NCBI RefSeq assembly: GCF_000786695.1
Contig: NZ_CP009962.1
Location: 5,332,001 to 5,396,000 of the forward strand
Direction of reading: 5' to 3'
DNA from: Collimonas arenae
Lineage (GTDB): Bacteria > Pseudomonadota > Gammaproteobacteria > Burkholderiales > Burkholderiaceae_D
DNA: 64,000 nucleotides
The notes beneath the pieces are model-generated. The model saw only the letters and a list, made by a program, of their open reading frames with translations. It had not been told where the DNA came from and made no database searches. This document shows positions 54,047 through 63,680 of the stretch, piece after piece. Numbering within the stretch: the stretch's first letter is position 1; every line of letters starts with the position of its first letter. The position numbers and the translations under genes were made by a program.

Positions 54047-54892
54047 ATGAATTTCAATCGCCAACTCGAACGCCTGGTCACCGGCGTCGCTACCCAGGAT
54101 GGTGCGGGCGTCAGTCTGGTGCGGGTCCTGACCAACGACCTGCAACGCCGGCTGGATCCGTTCCTGATGCTGGACAACTTCCATTCGGACAAGCCGGAAG
54201 ACTATATGGCCGGCTTCCCCGACCATCCGCATCGCGGCTTCGAAACCGTCACCTACATGCTGGCCGGACGCATGCGCCATCGCGACAACGCCGGCAATGA
54301 AGGATTGCTACAAGCCGGCGGCGTACAGTGGATGACAGCGGGCAGCGGCCTGGTGCATTCCGAATTGCCGGAACAGGAAGACGGCCTGATGAGCGGCTTC
54401 CAGCTGTGGCTCAACCTGGCCTCTGGCGACAAGATGGTTGCGCCAAGCTACCGCGACCTGCAAGCCGCGGAGATTCCGCAAGTTTCTCCACAACCCGGGG
54501 TCAAGGTAAAGGTCATCGCCGGTACCGCGTTCGGAACCGTAGGCGCCATGCAAAGGCCGCATACCGAGCCGCTGTATCTCGATATCCAGCTGGAAGCGGG
54601 ACAGCAGCTGGACTTACCGATTCCGGCGACGCATAACGCTTTCCTGTATGTCTTCGAGGGTGCGCTGGATATCGGCACCGACGGCCGCAACGCGCCGGCC
54701 GGCCGCATGGCGATCCTGAGCAATAGCGAGCAGGCCGACGGCGTCAGCGTAAAAGCGCAAGGCAACAGCCGCTTCCTGTTGATTGCAGGACGGCCGCTGA
54801 ATGAGCCGATCGCGCAGTGGGGACCGTTCGTGATGAACACCCGCGAGCAAGTGGAACAGGCGATCCAGGATTTCCGGGATGGCCGGATCTAA
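54047..54892 (+). CDS. Pirin family protein
   Basis: 281 residues from the ATG at 54047, chosen because ggag lies 6 nt upstream; an ATG four codons earlier is possible. The bicupin fold is clear, with metal ligands in DHPHRGFETVTYM (~55-67) and GLVHSELP (~100-107), then GFQLWLNLA. Some bacterial pirins are quercetinases or act in redox regulation; the exact role is unknown. It is co-transcribed with doxX and followed by a strong terminator. Confidence 0.93.
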   Translation: MNFNRQLERLVTGVATQDGAGVSLVRVLTNDLQRRLDPFLMLDNFHSDKPEDYMAGFPDHPHRGFETVTYMLAGRMRHRDNAGNEGLLQAGGVQWMTAGSGLVHSELPEQEDGLMSGFQLWLNLASGDKMVAPSYRDLQAAEIPQVSPQPGVKVKVIAGTAFGTVGAMQRPHTEPLYLDIQLEAGQQLDLPIPATHNAFLYVFEGALDIGTDGRNAPAGRMAILSNSEQADGVSVKAQGNSRFLLIAGRPLNEPIAQWGPFVMNTREQVEQAIQDFRDGRI

Positions 54893-54911
54893 ACCGGAGT
54901 AAGGGAAAAGG

Positions 54912-54942
54912 AAGGGCAAGCACCGCGCTTGCCCTTTTTTAT
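54912..54942 (+). terminator. Rho-independent terminator after pirin
   Basis: aagggcaagc (54912-54921) pairs with gcttgccctt (54927-54936) around accgc, followed by a run of T. Confidence 0.92.
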
Positions 54943-55028
54943 TTCCAGGATTCATTTGATAAAAATTTCCAAGCCAGACTTGGCGAACGGATTTATCCTG
55001 ATCGTCTTTCCCCACACGCTGAACAGCC

Positions 55029-55670
55029 ATGGTAGACAAGCTTTTTTGGCAAGATCCTTATCTCACCGCGCTCAAGACCAAGGTCGCCGCGGTCGACGAT
55101 GAACGCGTCCGCCTTGAAGAAACCATTTTCTTTGCCTTCTCCGGCGGCCAGGAAAGCGACGCTGGCACAATAGCGGGTCACAGCGTCCTGTCGGCGGAAA
55201 AAGAAGGCCTGGACATCGTCTACACGCTCCCTGCCGGACACGGCTTGCAAGCCGGCTCCGACGTGGAAATCGTGATTGACTGGGAACGCCGCTATCGCCT
55301 GATGCGGCTGCATTTCGCCGCCGAAATGGTGCTGCAACTGGTGTACAAGCTGCGTCCGGGGATCGAGCGCATCGGCGCGCATATTTCGGCGGACAAGGCG
55401 CGCGTCGACTTTGCCCATGAAGGCAGCATTGCGACGCTATTTCCCGAGATCGAACGGGAAGCCGCCGCGCTATCAAACGCCAGCCGGCCGATCGTCACCG
55501 CCTTCACCGACGAAGCGGCGCAACGGCGCTACTGGGAAGTAGCGGGATTCGCCAGGATGGCTTGCGGCGGCACGCATCCCCGCACGACCGCGGAAATCGG
55601 CGTACTCAAGCTGAAGCGTAAAAATACCGGCAAGGGCAAGGAACGCATCGAAATCTCCCTGGCCGGATAA
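55029..55670 (+). CDS. Alanyl-tRNA editing protein AlaX-like, altered zinc site
   Basis: 213 residues matching the AlaRS editing domain: FSGGQESDAGTI (38-49), RLMRLHFAAEMVLQL (~90-104) and CGGTHPRTTAEIG (179-191). AlaX removes serine or glycine wrongly attached to tRNA-Ala. The second zinc pair Cys179/His183 is intact, but the first, normally HxxxH, reads His95-Phe-Ala-Ala-Glu99, with Glu replacing the second His. Glu can bind zinc, so activity may persist, or the protein may have another role. The gene is convergent with lrp, 16 bp away. Confidence 0.85.
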   Translation: MVDKLFWQDPYLTALKTKVAAVDDERVRLEETIFFAFSGGQESDAGTIAGHSVLSAEKEGLDIVYTLPAGHGLQAGSDVEIVIDWERRYRLMRLHFAAEMVLQLVYKLRPGIERIGAHISADKARVDFAHEGSIATLFPEIEREAAALSNASRPIVTAFTDEAAQRRYWEVAGFARMACGGTHPRTTAEIGVLKLKRKNTGKGKERIEISLAG

Positions 55671-55686
55671 GGCGGGTCAGAGTGCG

Positions 55687-56178
55687 CTACTTGCTCTCCA
55701 TCGACAACGCCAGCGTCTCCTTGATTTCCTCCATCACGACATAGCTCTTGGACTGGGCCGCGCCCGGCAGTTGCAGCAGCATGTCGCCCAGCAGCTTGCG
55801 GTACTCGGCCATTTCCCGGATGCGGGCCTTGATCAGGTAATCGAAATCGCCCGACACCAGATGGCATTCCAGCACTTCCGGAATCCGCAGCACTTCGCGG
55901 CGGAACTGTTCAAAGGCATTCGCCGATTTCTGATTTAGCGTAATCTCGACAAACACCAGCAGCTTGGCGCCCACCGCAGCCGGATTGACGCGTGCGTAGT
56001 AACCGTCGATAACGCCGTCGCGCTCCATCCGCTTGACCCGTTCGATACAGGGCGTGATCGACAAACCGACCTGCTCGCCCAGGTCCTTCATGGACATGCG
56101 GCCATCCTGTTGCAACAGACGCAAAATGTGGCGATCCAGCTTGTCCAGGGCGCGGTTGGATTCCTTGTAGATTCTCAT
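55687..56178 (-). CDS. Lrp/AsnC family regulator, likely controller of dadA-alr
   Basis: 163 residues. The helix-turn-helix is LDRHILRLLQQDGRMSMKDLGEQVGLSITPCIERVKRMERDGVI (~14-58) and the RAM ligand domain is LLVFVEITL, ECHLVSGDFDYLIKARI. It is divergent from dadA, and the arrangement matches DadR/BkdR-type regulators that switch on D-amino acid dehydrogenase and racemase in response to alanine. A palindromic repeat (56353) lies in the 328-bp gap. Confidence 0.9.
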   Translation of the reverse strand: MRIYKESNRALDKLDRHILRLLQQDGRMSMKDLGEQVGLSITPCIERVKRMERDGVIDGYYARVNPAAVGAKLLVFVEITLNQKSANAFEQFRREVLRIPEVLECHLVSGDFDYLIKARIREMAEYRKLLGDMLLQLPGAAQSKSYVVMEEIKETLALSMESK

Positions 56179-56352
56179 GATGGATCAGGGACAGATTTTT
56201 AGTGTTAATGACTAAATATATCGATTTATACAGTAACAAATACTGGAATATTGCTACTAGCATAGCGCTTATTACTGCAAATCAAAAACAATTCATTACT
56301 ACGCATTCCGTATCGCCGACTCGCCGTATTTCCATGGCGCAGTAATATAGAC

Positions 56353-56453
56353 AGGACTTACGCAAAATTTCGCCAGCAAGGCATGCCGACGAAGATAGTA
56401 CGAAGGTACAGCTAGGAGGTATAACGCCGCTGGCGGAATTTTGCGTAAGTCCT
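56353..56453. repeat. 101-bp palindromic repeat element C
   Basis: The arms aggacttacgcaaaatt[t]cgccagc and its complement at the right end agree at 24 of 25 positions. The 44-nt core (56376-56419, in reverse orientation relative to the copy at 62517) matches the core of that copy at about 80 percent: cctcctagc, ttcgtact and tcttcgtcgg are identical. The arms differ completely in sequence from those of elements at 45210 and 62517. It lies between lrp and dadA. Confidence 0.85.
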
Positions 56454-56506
56454 AATAGAAACAGGCGTATGAACAGGCGTAGCAACAAGCGTTACGGAGA
56501 TTCAAG

Positions 56507-57793
56507 ATGCGAGTACTTATCCTTGGCAGCGGCGTTGTCGGCGTCACCAGTGCGTATTACCTGGCGCGCGCCGGCCATGAGGTGACTGTGATCGACCGCT
56601 TGCCGGGTCCGGCGCAGGAAACCAGTTTCGCCAATGCCGGCCAGATTTCTCCCGGTTATGCGTCGCCATGGGCCGCGCCCGGCATCCCGCTGAAGGCCTT
56701 GAAGTGGATGCTGCAAGAACATGCGCCGCTCTCCATTACCCCGGACGGCACCCTGTTCCAGCTGCGTTGGATGTGGCAGATGCTGCGCAACTGCAGCTCG
56801 GCGCGCTATGCAGTCAACAAGGAACGCATGGTGCGCCTGGCGGAATACAGTCGCGACTGCTTCAAGACGCTGCGCGCCGACACCGGTATTGCCTACGAAG
56901 GCCGCCAGCTCGGCACCATGCAGGTATTTCGCAGCCAGCAGCAGCTGGACGATGCCGCCAAGGATATCCAGGTGCTACAGGAAACCGGCGTGCCGTTCGA
57001 ACTGCTGACGCCGGATCAGCTGGCGCTGGCGGAACCGGCGCTGGAAGCCGTCAAACACAAGCTGAGCGGCGCCTTGCGCCTGCCCAACGATGAAACCGGC
57101 GATTGCCAGATGTTCACCACCAAGCTGGCCAAGATGGCTGAAGAGCTCGGCGTGCGCTTCCGCTACAACCTGCAGATCGATGCCCTGACCCTGGCCAACG
57201 GCGAAATCGCCGGCGTCCAGTGCGGCCCCGAACACCTGCAAGCCGATAGGTATGTGGTGGCGCTGGGGACCTATTCGACCGGTTTCCTCGGTTCGCTGGT
57301 GGATATTCCGGTTTATCCGCTGAAAGGCTATTCGATCACGGTGCCGATTATCGACGCCGAAGCGGCGCCGGTTTCCACCATCCTCGACGAAACCTACAAG
57401 ATCGCCATCACCCGCTTCGACGACCGCATCCGGGTCGGCGGCATGGCCGAGATCGTCGGGTTCAACAAGACGCTCCGGCCGAAACGCCGCGCCACGTTGG
57501 AGATGGTGGTCAACGACCTGTTCCCGGGCGCGGGCAATACCGCTGCCGCCAGTTTCTGGACCGGACTGCGGCCGATGACGCCGGACGGCACGCCGATCGT
57601 CGGTGCTACCCATATCCGTAACCTGTTCCTGAACACCGGTCACGGCACGCTCGGCTGGACCATGTCCTGCGGATCGGCGCAATTGCTGTCGGACCTGATT
57701 TCCGGGAAACGGCCGGCGATTGCCTCGGATGACTTGTCGGTGGCGCGCTACAGCAAGAACTTCGAGCAAGCTGAACAGCCTGCGTATGCCTGA
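56507..57793 (+). CDS. dadA: D-amino acid dehydrogenase
   Basis: 428 residues. FAD-binding Rossmann motif GSGVVG at 7-12, [25 protein letters not shown] (~43-67) and [23 protein letters not shown] (~375-397) are typical of DadA. It oxidises D-alanine and other D-amino acids to 2-oxo acids, passing electrons to quinone at the membrane. It is followed by alr after 49 bp and preceded by the divergent Lrp gene, the usual alanine catabolic unit. Confidence 0.95.
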   Translation: MRVLILGSGVVGVTSAYYLARAGHEVTVIDRLPGPAQETSFANAGQISPGYASPWAAPGIPLKALKWMLQEHAPLSITPDGTLFQLRWMWQMLRNCSSARYAVNKERMVRLAEYSRDCFKTLRADTGIAYEGRQLGTMQVFRSQQQLDDAAKDIQVLQETGVPFELLTPDQLALAEPALEAVKHKLSGALRLPNDETGDCQMFTTKLAKMAEELGVRFRYNLQIDALTLANGEIAGVQCGPEHLQADRYVVALGTYSTGFLGSLVDIPVYPLKGYSITVPIIDAEAAPVSTILDETYKIAITRFDDRIRVGGMAEIVGFNKTLRPKRRATLEMVVNDLFPGAGNTAAASFWTGLRPMTPDGTPIVGATHIRNLFLNTGHGTLGWTMSCGSAQLLSDLISGKRPAIASDDLSVARYSKNFEQAEQPAYA

Positions 57794-57842
57794 TACGGTT
57801 GTGCAATACCTGTGAACCGCACTGCTTTTTGAGCCGCACACG

Positions 57843-58949
57843 ATGAATCCACAAGCATTACACGCCGGCGCTATCCTGCGCGTCGACCTCAACGCCGTAC
57901 GCAGCAACTACCGCTTCTTGCGGCAACGGGCTGGCAACGCCCTCTGCGCCGCCGCCGTCAAGGCAAATGCCTACGGGCTCGGCGCTGACAAAGTCGGGCC
58001 GGCGCTGGCGGCAGAAGGCTGCCGCCACTTTTTTGTCGCTCATTTGGATGAAGGCATCGCACTGCGGCCGCATCTGCCGGCCACCGCCGACATCTTTGTC
58101 TTGCACGGCCCGCCGCCCGGCGCCGAACGCGAACTCATCGCGCACGGCTTGACGCCGGTGCTCAACAGCCTGCAGCAGATCGAAGCCTGGCACGCGTTGG
58201 CGCAAAGCCTGCAACGACCGCTGCCGGCTATCTTCCAGGTCGATACCGGCATGTCCCGCATGGGCTTGCCGGCTGCCGAAGCCGAAGCCTGGCTGGCCAA
58301 TCCGGCGTTCATGGAAAGCATCCCGCCGCTGTTCCTGATGAGCCACCTGGCCTGCGCCGAACACCAGAGCCATCCAATGAACGCCAGCCAGCTGGCGCGT
58401 TTCAAGACCTGGCGCCAGCGCCTTCCGCAGGTCGCCGCCAGCCTGGCCAATTCTTCCGGCATCTTCCTTGGTTCTGATTTCCAGTTCGACCTGGTGCGTC
58501 CAGGAGCGGCCCTGTACGGCATCGCACCGGTGGCCGGCGCTGAGAATCCGCTGCAAGCGGTGGTGGCGCTGCATGGCCGTATCATCCAGAGCAGAACGAT
58601 TCAACGTGGCGACCATGTCGGCTACGGCATCAGCTATAGCGCCACCGAAGAACGGCAAATCGCCACGGTCGGCGTCGGCTACGCCGATGGCTGGCTGCGC
58701 AGCATGAGCAACCGCGGCATCGCCTTCATCGATGGCCGGCCGGCGCCTATGGTCGGCACGGTCTCGATGGATTCCATCACCATCGACGTCACCGGTATCG
58801 CTGCAGAACGCGTACAGGCCGGCGCACTGGTCGAACTGATCGGCCCGCATCGCCCGGTTGACGAAGTGGCCAAACTGGCAGGCAGTATTGGCTATGAAAT
58901 CCTTACCGACCTTGGTCGGCGGTATCACCGGGAATATCTCGGCGCTTAA
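57843..58949 (+). CDS. alr: Alanine racemase
   Basis: 368 residues. PLP-binding Lys40 is in AAAVKANAYGLG, and the catalytic tyrosine region is VGYGISYSATEERQIATVGVGYADG. It interconverts L- and D-alanine. Behind dadA it most likely acts as the catabolic (DadX-type) racemase that feeds D-alanine to DadA, though it could also serve cell-wall synthesis. Numbers of other racemase genes in the genome are unknown. Confidence 0.95.
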   Translation: MNPQALHAGAILRVDLNAVRSNYRFLRQRAGNALCAAAVKANAYGLGADKVGPALAAEGCRHFFVAHLDEGIALRPHLPATADIFVLHGPPPGAERELIAHGLTPVLNSLQQIEAWHALAQSLQRPLPAIFQVDTGMSRMGLPAAEAEAWLANPAFMESIPPLFLMSHLACAEHQSHPMNASQLARFKTWRQRLPQVAASLANSSGIFLGSDFQFDLVRPGAALYGIAPVAGAENPLQAVVALHGRIIQSRTIQRGDHVGYGISYSATEERQIATVGVGYADGWLRSMSNRGIAFIDGRPAPMVGTVSMDSITIDVTGIAAERVQAGALVELIGPHRPVDEVAKLAGSIGYEILTDLGRRYHREYLGA

Positions 58950-59045
58950 ACCACCGGGTTATTACATGAACAGCCGGGGGACTTTCCCCGGCGCGGCGTC
59001 AAAGTCGTAGAATCAATTACTTCTGCTACTTTCCTTTCTGCCGCC

Positions 59046-60284
59046 ATGAATAAAACAGCGTTATCAGCACAGCTCGCCAGCTGGATCGACAGCCACTTTG
59101 ACGAAGAAGTCGGGTTCCTGCAAAAGATCGTCCGCATTCCCACCGACACGCCGCCCGGCAACAACGCGCCGCATGCCGACGCAGTGGCTGAACTGGTCAC
59201 GGCCTGGGGCTGGCACACCGAGAAACATCCGGTGCCGGCGGCTGCCGTCCGCGACTACGGCATGGAAAGCATCACCAACCTGATCATCCGCCGCAAATAT
59301 GCCGGCAACGGTCCGACGCTGGCGCTGAACGCTCATGGCGACGTAGTGCCGCCGGGCGAAGGCTGGAGCAAACAGCCGTATGGCGGCGAAATCGAAAACG
59401 GTCGCATCTACGGCCGTGCAACTACCGTTTCAAAAGGCGATTTCGCCACCTATATGTTTGCAGTGCGTGCGTTGGAAGCGCTCGGCGTGCCGCTCAAGGG
59501 TGCGCTGGAATTGCACTTCACCTACGATGAAGAGTTCGGTGGCTTGCTGGGCCCGGCCTGGCTGCTGGAAAACGGCCTGACCAAACCAGATCTTGTGATC
59601 GGCCCGGGCTTTAGCTACAACGTCGTCACCGCCCATAACGCTTGCCTGCAATTTGAAGTCACGGTACACGGCAAGGCCACGCACGGCTCGATGCCGGAAT
59701 CCGGCCATGACGCCTTGCAGGCTGCAACCAAGGTATTGCAGGCGATCTACGCCAAACTGCCGGATTTGAAAAAAATCAGCTCGGCGATTCCCGGCATCAC
59801 GCATCCCACCATGATCGTCGGCCGCATCGACGGCGGCACCAACACCAATGTAGTGCCCGGTAAAGTCGTGCTGAAGATGGACCGCCGAATGATCCCGGAA
59901 GAAGATCCGACGACAGTCGAGGCAGAGGTACGCGCCATGATCGAAGCCGCAGTCGAAGGCCTGCCCGGTATCCGTGTCGAGATCAAGCGCCTGTTGCTGG
60001 CGCGTGCGTTGAGGCCTTTGCCTGGCCATGAAAAACTGCTGGCCAGCGTGCAGCAAAATGCGCTGACCGTGCTGGGTGAAGCGATTCCGGCCAACGGCTC
60101 GGCGCTGTATACCGACGCCCGGCTGTACGGCGAGCACGGGATTCCGGTGGTGCTGTATGGCGCCGGCCCTCGCACCTTGATGGAATCCAACGCCAAGCAA
60201 GCCGATGAAAACCTGGCGCTGGACGATTTGCGCAAGGCGACTAAGGTGATCGCCATGACCTTGCTGGACTTCCTGGCAGAGTAG
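59046..60284 (+). CDS. M20 family metallopeptidase (ArgE/DapE-like)
   Basis: 412 residues with the two-zinc M20 motifs: LALNAHGDVVPPGEGWSKQPYGG (first His/Asp ligand, ~97-120), FTYDEEFGG (catalytic Glu, ~158-166), GRIDGGTNTNVVP in the lid domain and YTDARLYGEHGIPVVLYGAG near the end. The closest types are ArgE, DapE and acylated-amino-acid deacylases, but substrate cannot be told from sequence. The gene is downstream of alr with 96 bp between, possibly independent. Confidence 0.9.
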   Translation: MNKTALSAQLASWIDSHFDEEVGFLQKIVRIPTDTPPGNNAPHADAVAELVTAWGWHTEKHPVPAAAVRDYGMESITNLIIRRKYAGNGPTLALNAHGDVVPPGEGWSKQPYGGEIENGRIYGRATTVSKGDFATYMFAVRALEALGVPLKGALELHFTYDEEFGGLLGPAWLLENGLTKPDLVIGPGFSYNVVTAHNACLQFEVTVHGKATHGSMPESGHDALQAATKVLQAIYAKLPDLKKISSAIPGITHPTMIVGRIDGGTNTNVVPGKVVLKMDRRMIPEEDPTTVEAEVRAMIEAAVEGLPGIRVEIKRLLLARALRPLPGHEKLLASVQQNALTVLGEAIPANGSALYTDARLYGEHGIPVVLYGAGPRTLMESNAKQADENLALDDLRKATKVIAMTLLDFLAE

Positions 60285-60512
60285 CTTGCCGGAGTAAATT
60301 GCCAGAATAAGCTACCAGTACGGGCGGCGCTGCGAACCAGAACGCCGCCGGCAGAAATCCCGATGTTCGTGTAACATTGGCACTCGCTTGAACCCTGCAT
60401 TTCATGCTGGTCTCATACGGTATCCCGGTAGTTCCTGCCGGCGCATTCCACCTGCTTCACACCGCATCGATCATTAACCCGGCGCCGGCTACTGGCGCAA
60501 CCTAAGCATTTC

Positions 60513-61751
60513 ATGACAAACACACCTGCAACTTCAGCCCCGGAGAAACTGCTCCCCGGCTGGCTTCTTTTACTTGGCGCGCTGACCGCCATCGGCTCGC
60601 TGTCGATCGACATGTACCTGCCTAGCTTCCCCACCATCGCGCAGCAGTTCGGGGTCGGCAGCAACCTGGTGCAACTGACCCTGGCCAGTTTCCTGGTCGG
60701 CCTCGCCGTCGGTCAGATGTTCTACGGACCGCTGAGCGACCGCTTCGGCCGCAAGCCGCCGCTGTATGTCGGCATGACGCTGTATCTGATCGGCTCGCTG
60801 GCTTGCATGGTGTCGCAAGACGTCACGGCGCTGATCGTGTTCCGCTTCCTGCAAGGCCTGGGCGGCTGCGCGGGCATGGTGATCGCCCGCGCGGTGATCC
60901 GCGACCGGCTCGGCACCACCGGCGCCGCCAAGGCGTTTTCGCTGATGATGCTGGTGATGGGCCTGGCGCCTATCCTGGCGCCGCTGATCGGCGGCGCCGT
61001 GCTCAAGCTATGGGGCTGGCGCGTGATTTTCGGCGGCCTGGCCGCCTTCGGCCTGTTTTGCCTGCTGGCGATCCATTACACCATGCAGGAAACGCTGGAC
61101 CGTCACAAGGCGGAGCCGCTGCACCTGGGCCGCACGCTGAAACAGTACGGCCGGCTATTGCTGGACCGGCAGTTCGTTGCCTACAGCCTGGTTGGCGGCT
61201 TGCTCCAGGCCGGCATGTTTGCGTATATCACCGGCTCTTCTTTTGTATTGATCGAGCTGCATGGCATCAAGCCGGAACATTTCGGCTTCGTCTTCGGCGC
61301 TAATGCCTTCGGCCTGATTGCGGCCTCGCAAATCAATGCGCGGGTGGTCAGCAAATATCCGCTCGACACCATCCTCGGCCGCGCCCTCTGGATGCCAGCG
61401 ATCTTGAGCCTGGCAGCGGCGCTACTGGTAGCGTTCGGCGTCAACAACCTGCCGATCCTGCTAATTGCTTTTTTCGGTTTCCTGGCCAGCTATGGCTTCA
61501 TCAGCCCGAACGCATCGGCCATCGCCTTATCCCAGCAAGGCAAGCAGGCCGGCGTCGCTTCAGCGCTGATGGGCACCTTGCAATTTACACTCGGGATCAC
61601 CTCCGGCATCAGCATGAGCTTGTGGCATGACGGCACGGCGCTGCCGTTGATGGTGGTCATGGCGATCTGCGGCATCGGCGGCTTGCTGTTGCATCGTTTC
61701 GTGGCAAGACCGGAACATCAGCGCCTGGCGCAAGTGGCGACACAAGCATGA
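60513..61751 (+). CDS. Bcr/CflA family MFS efflux transporter
   Basis: 412 residues with 12 membrane helices. The Bcr/CflA opening GALTAIGSLSIDMYLPSFPTIAQQFGV is followed by the MFS loop motif GPLSDRFGRKPPLYVG and helix 4 RFLQGLGGCAGMVIARAVIRD. Members export bicyclomycin, chloramphenicol, or cysteine/sulfonamides. Its last codons overlap the ATG of the next gene by 4 bp (ATGA). Confidence 0.92.
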   Translation: MTNTPATSAPEKLLPGWLLLLGALTAIGSLSIDMYLPSFPTIAQQFGVGSNLVQLTLASFLVGLAVGQMFYGPLSDRFGRKPPLYVGMTLYLIGSLACMVSQDVTALIVFRFLQGLGGCAGMVIARAVIRDRLGTTGAAKAFSLMMLVMGLAPILAPLIGGAVLKLWGWRVIFGGLAAFGLFCLLAIHYTMQETLDRHKAEPLHLGRTLKQYGRLLLDRQFVAYSLVGGLLQAGMFAYITGSSFVLIELHGIKPEHFGFVFGANAFGLIAASQINARVVSKYPLDTILGRALWMPAILSLAAALLVAFGVNNLPILLIAFFGFLASYGFISPNASAIALSQQGKQAGVASALMGTLQFTLGITSGISMSLWHDGTALPLMVVMAICGIGGLLLHRFVARPEHQRLAQVATQA

Positions 61752-62431
61752 CCACGCACGCCGGCAGCGCACTGGTTTCGTGGAGCGGCGGCAAGGATTC
61801 CTGTCTGGCGCTGTGGCGCGCACAACAAAGCGGAATGCATATCGGCCGCCTGATTACCGCATTGGATGAAAGCGGCCAGCGCGCCCGTTCGCATGGCGTG
61901 CCGCCCGCCTTGTTGCAAGCCCAGGCGGATGCGCTCGGCGTGCCGCTGGCGTTCTACAGTGCCAGCTGGCAGCAATATGAAGAGAAATTTATCGCAGCCT
62001 TGCAAGACGCTCACGGCGACGGTATCCGCCACGCCGTGTTCGGCGATATCGATTTGCAAGCCCATCGCGACTGGGAAGAAAAGGTCTGCGCGCAAGCCGG
62101 ATTGGATGCCTGCCTGCCATTGTGGCTCGAACCACGGCGGCGTCTGGTCGATGAATTCCTCGCGCTCGGCTTCAAGGCGGTGGTGGTCTGCGTGAACGGC
62201 AATTACCTGTCGCAGGATTTCTGCGGACGTGAATTCGATGCAGCGTTCCTGGTCGATTTGCCGCCTGGCGTCGATGCCTGCGGCGAAAACGGCGAATTCC
62301 ATACCTTCGTCTATGACGGCCCCGCATTTGCAAAGCCGGTGGCATTTCAGCGTACGCGCGTCAGCCCTTACCAAGCGCCGGCGGAACTGGGCGCGACGAT
62401 GTTTTATTTTCAGGAACTGGCAACCATCTGA
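61748..62431 (+). CDS. Dph6-like (DUF71) ATP-binding amidoligase family protein
   Basis: 227 residues. An ATP-pyrophosphatase PP-loop SGGKDSC (13-19) opens the protein; GDIDLQAHRDWEEKVCAQAGLDACLPLW (~100-128) and EFDAAFLVDLPPGVDACGENGEFHTFVYDGP are DUF71 motifs, and the last is strongly conserved in diphthine-ammonia-ligase-like proteins. Bacteria do not make diphthamide, so another amide-forming reaction must be used. It is translationally coupled to the Bcr/CflA exporter upstream. Confidence 0.9.
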   Translation: MTTHAGSALVSWSGGKDSCLALWRAQQSGMHIGRLITALDESGQRARSHGVPPALLQAQADALGVPLAFYSASWQQYEEKFIAALQDAHGDGIRHAVFGDIDLQAHRDWEEKVCAQAGLDACLPLWLEPRRRLVDEFLALGFKAVVVCVNGNYLSQDFCGREFDAAFLVDLPPGVDACGENGEFHTFVYDGPAFAKPVAFQRTRVSPYQAPAELGATMFYFQELATI

Positions 62432-62516
62432 AGCTGTTTGTTTGCCGCAAGCATGTGCCTGCCGGTTATTGCGTAAAATGCCATTTGTCATCCGCTGCCA
62501 GCGCCAGTACATACTA

Positions 62517-62620
62517 AGAGGCTGTTGCAAAATTAACCTGGCGTTGTTGCTCCTCCTAGCCGTACTGTTCGTACTGTCTTCGTCGGAGCGCCTAGCCATC
62601 TTAATTTTGCAACAGCCTCT
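62517..62620. repeat. 104-bp palindromic repeat element B
   Basis: agaggctgttgcaaaattaa at 62517-62536 is the exact complement of the right end 62601-62620. The 46-nt core (62552-62597) is 43 of 46 identical to that at 45323-45368. A TAA triplet flanks the GAGGC...GCCTC ends on both sides (62515-62517 and 62620-62622), compatible with a 3-bp target duplication. It lies between the Dph6-like gene and rarD. Confidence 0.88.
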
Positions 62621-62673
62621 AAAAATACAATACGGCGCTGACGCCGCTCCCTCACTTTAAAACAGATAACAAT

Positions 62674-63564
62674 ATGCAAGCAGGAATGCTGTACGCAATC
62701 GCCGCCTACATCCTATGGGGCCTGTTCCCGATTTACTTCAAGGCCTTGGAAGCGGAAATACCGCCGGTCGATATCGTCATGCACCGGATACTCTGGTCCT
62801 TCCTGTTCCTGATGATCGTGCTGACCGTGCGCAAGCAATGGGGCTGGGTAAAACCCATGCTGAAGCAGCCACGTGTGATCGGCGGGTTCGTCGCCAGCGC
62901 CTTGCTGCTGACCGCCAACTGGACCATGTATATCTGGGCGGTCAACAATAACCACATCGTCGAGGCCAGCCTCGGTTACTTCATCAATCCGATGGTCAGC
63001 GTGGCGCTAGGCTGCATGTTCCTGCACGAGCGGCCGCGTTTCCTGCAATGGCTAGCGATCGCCATCGCCGCCGCCGCCGTGCTGTGGCTGACCTGGCAAG
63101 CAGGCCATCCGCCATGGATTGCACTGACGCTGGCGCTGACTTTCGGCGGCTACGGCCTGTTGCGCAAGACCGCCAGCCTCGGCGCCCTGCCGGGCCTGGC
63201 GCTGGAAACCGCACTGGTGCTGCCGCTGGCGCTGGCGTTCCTGGTCTACACCACGGTGCAGGACCACAACACCTTCAGCAGCGCTTCGACCTCTACCAAA
63301 TGGTTGCTGGCGGCAGCCGGGCCGATCACTTCGATTCCTTTGTTGATGTTCGCCGCCGGCGCCCGGCGCATCCCTCTGTCGCTGGTCGGCGTGCTGCAAT
63401 ACATCACGCCCTCGCTGCAATTGCTGCTGGGCGTCTGGCTGTATGGCGAACAGCTCGATGGCGACCGCCTCAACGGTTTCATCGTGATATGGTGCGCCCT
63501 GGCGCTATATTCCGCCGAGGGACTGTGGCGTACGTTTAAAATACGCCCTGAGGCGTCGGCCTGA
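62674..63564 (+). CDS. rarD: EamA family transporter RarD
   Basis: 296 residues with ten membrane helices in two EamA halves. The motif AYILWGLFPIYFKAL (residues ~9-23), TANWTMYIWAVNNNHIVEASLGYFINPMVSVALG (~75-108) and LQYITPSLQLLLGVWLYGEQL (~250-270) is the RarD pattern. The substrate is uncertain; in E. coli it is linked to chloramphenicol sensitivity. Followed by ettA with a hairpin at about 63624-63644 (aagcccg...cgggctt). Confidence 0.9.
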   Translation: MQAGMLYAIAAYILWGLFPIYFKALEAEIPPVDIVMHRILWSFLFLMIVLTVRKQWGWVKPMLKQPRVIGGFVASALLLTANWTMYIWAVNNNHIVEASLGYFINPMVSVALGCMFLHERPRFLQWLAIAIAAAAVLWLTWQAGHPPWIALTLALTFGGYGLLRKTASLGALPGLALETALVLPLALAFLVYTTVQDHNTFSSASTSTKWLLAAAGPITSIPLLMFAAGARRIPLSLVGVLQYITPSLQLLLGVWLYGEQLDGDRLNGFIVIWCALALYSAEGLWRTFKIRPEASA

Positions 63565-63680
63565 CGGCGGGTCTTAACAACTCGTCATCCCGGCGCACAT
63601 CGGTTATTCTTGGCAGTTCAAGCCCGTAACTCCCCCGGGCTTCTCTATTCACCGCATTATTTTTATTATCACTGCTCCTC

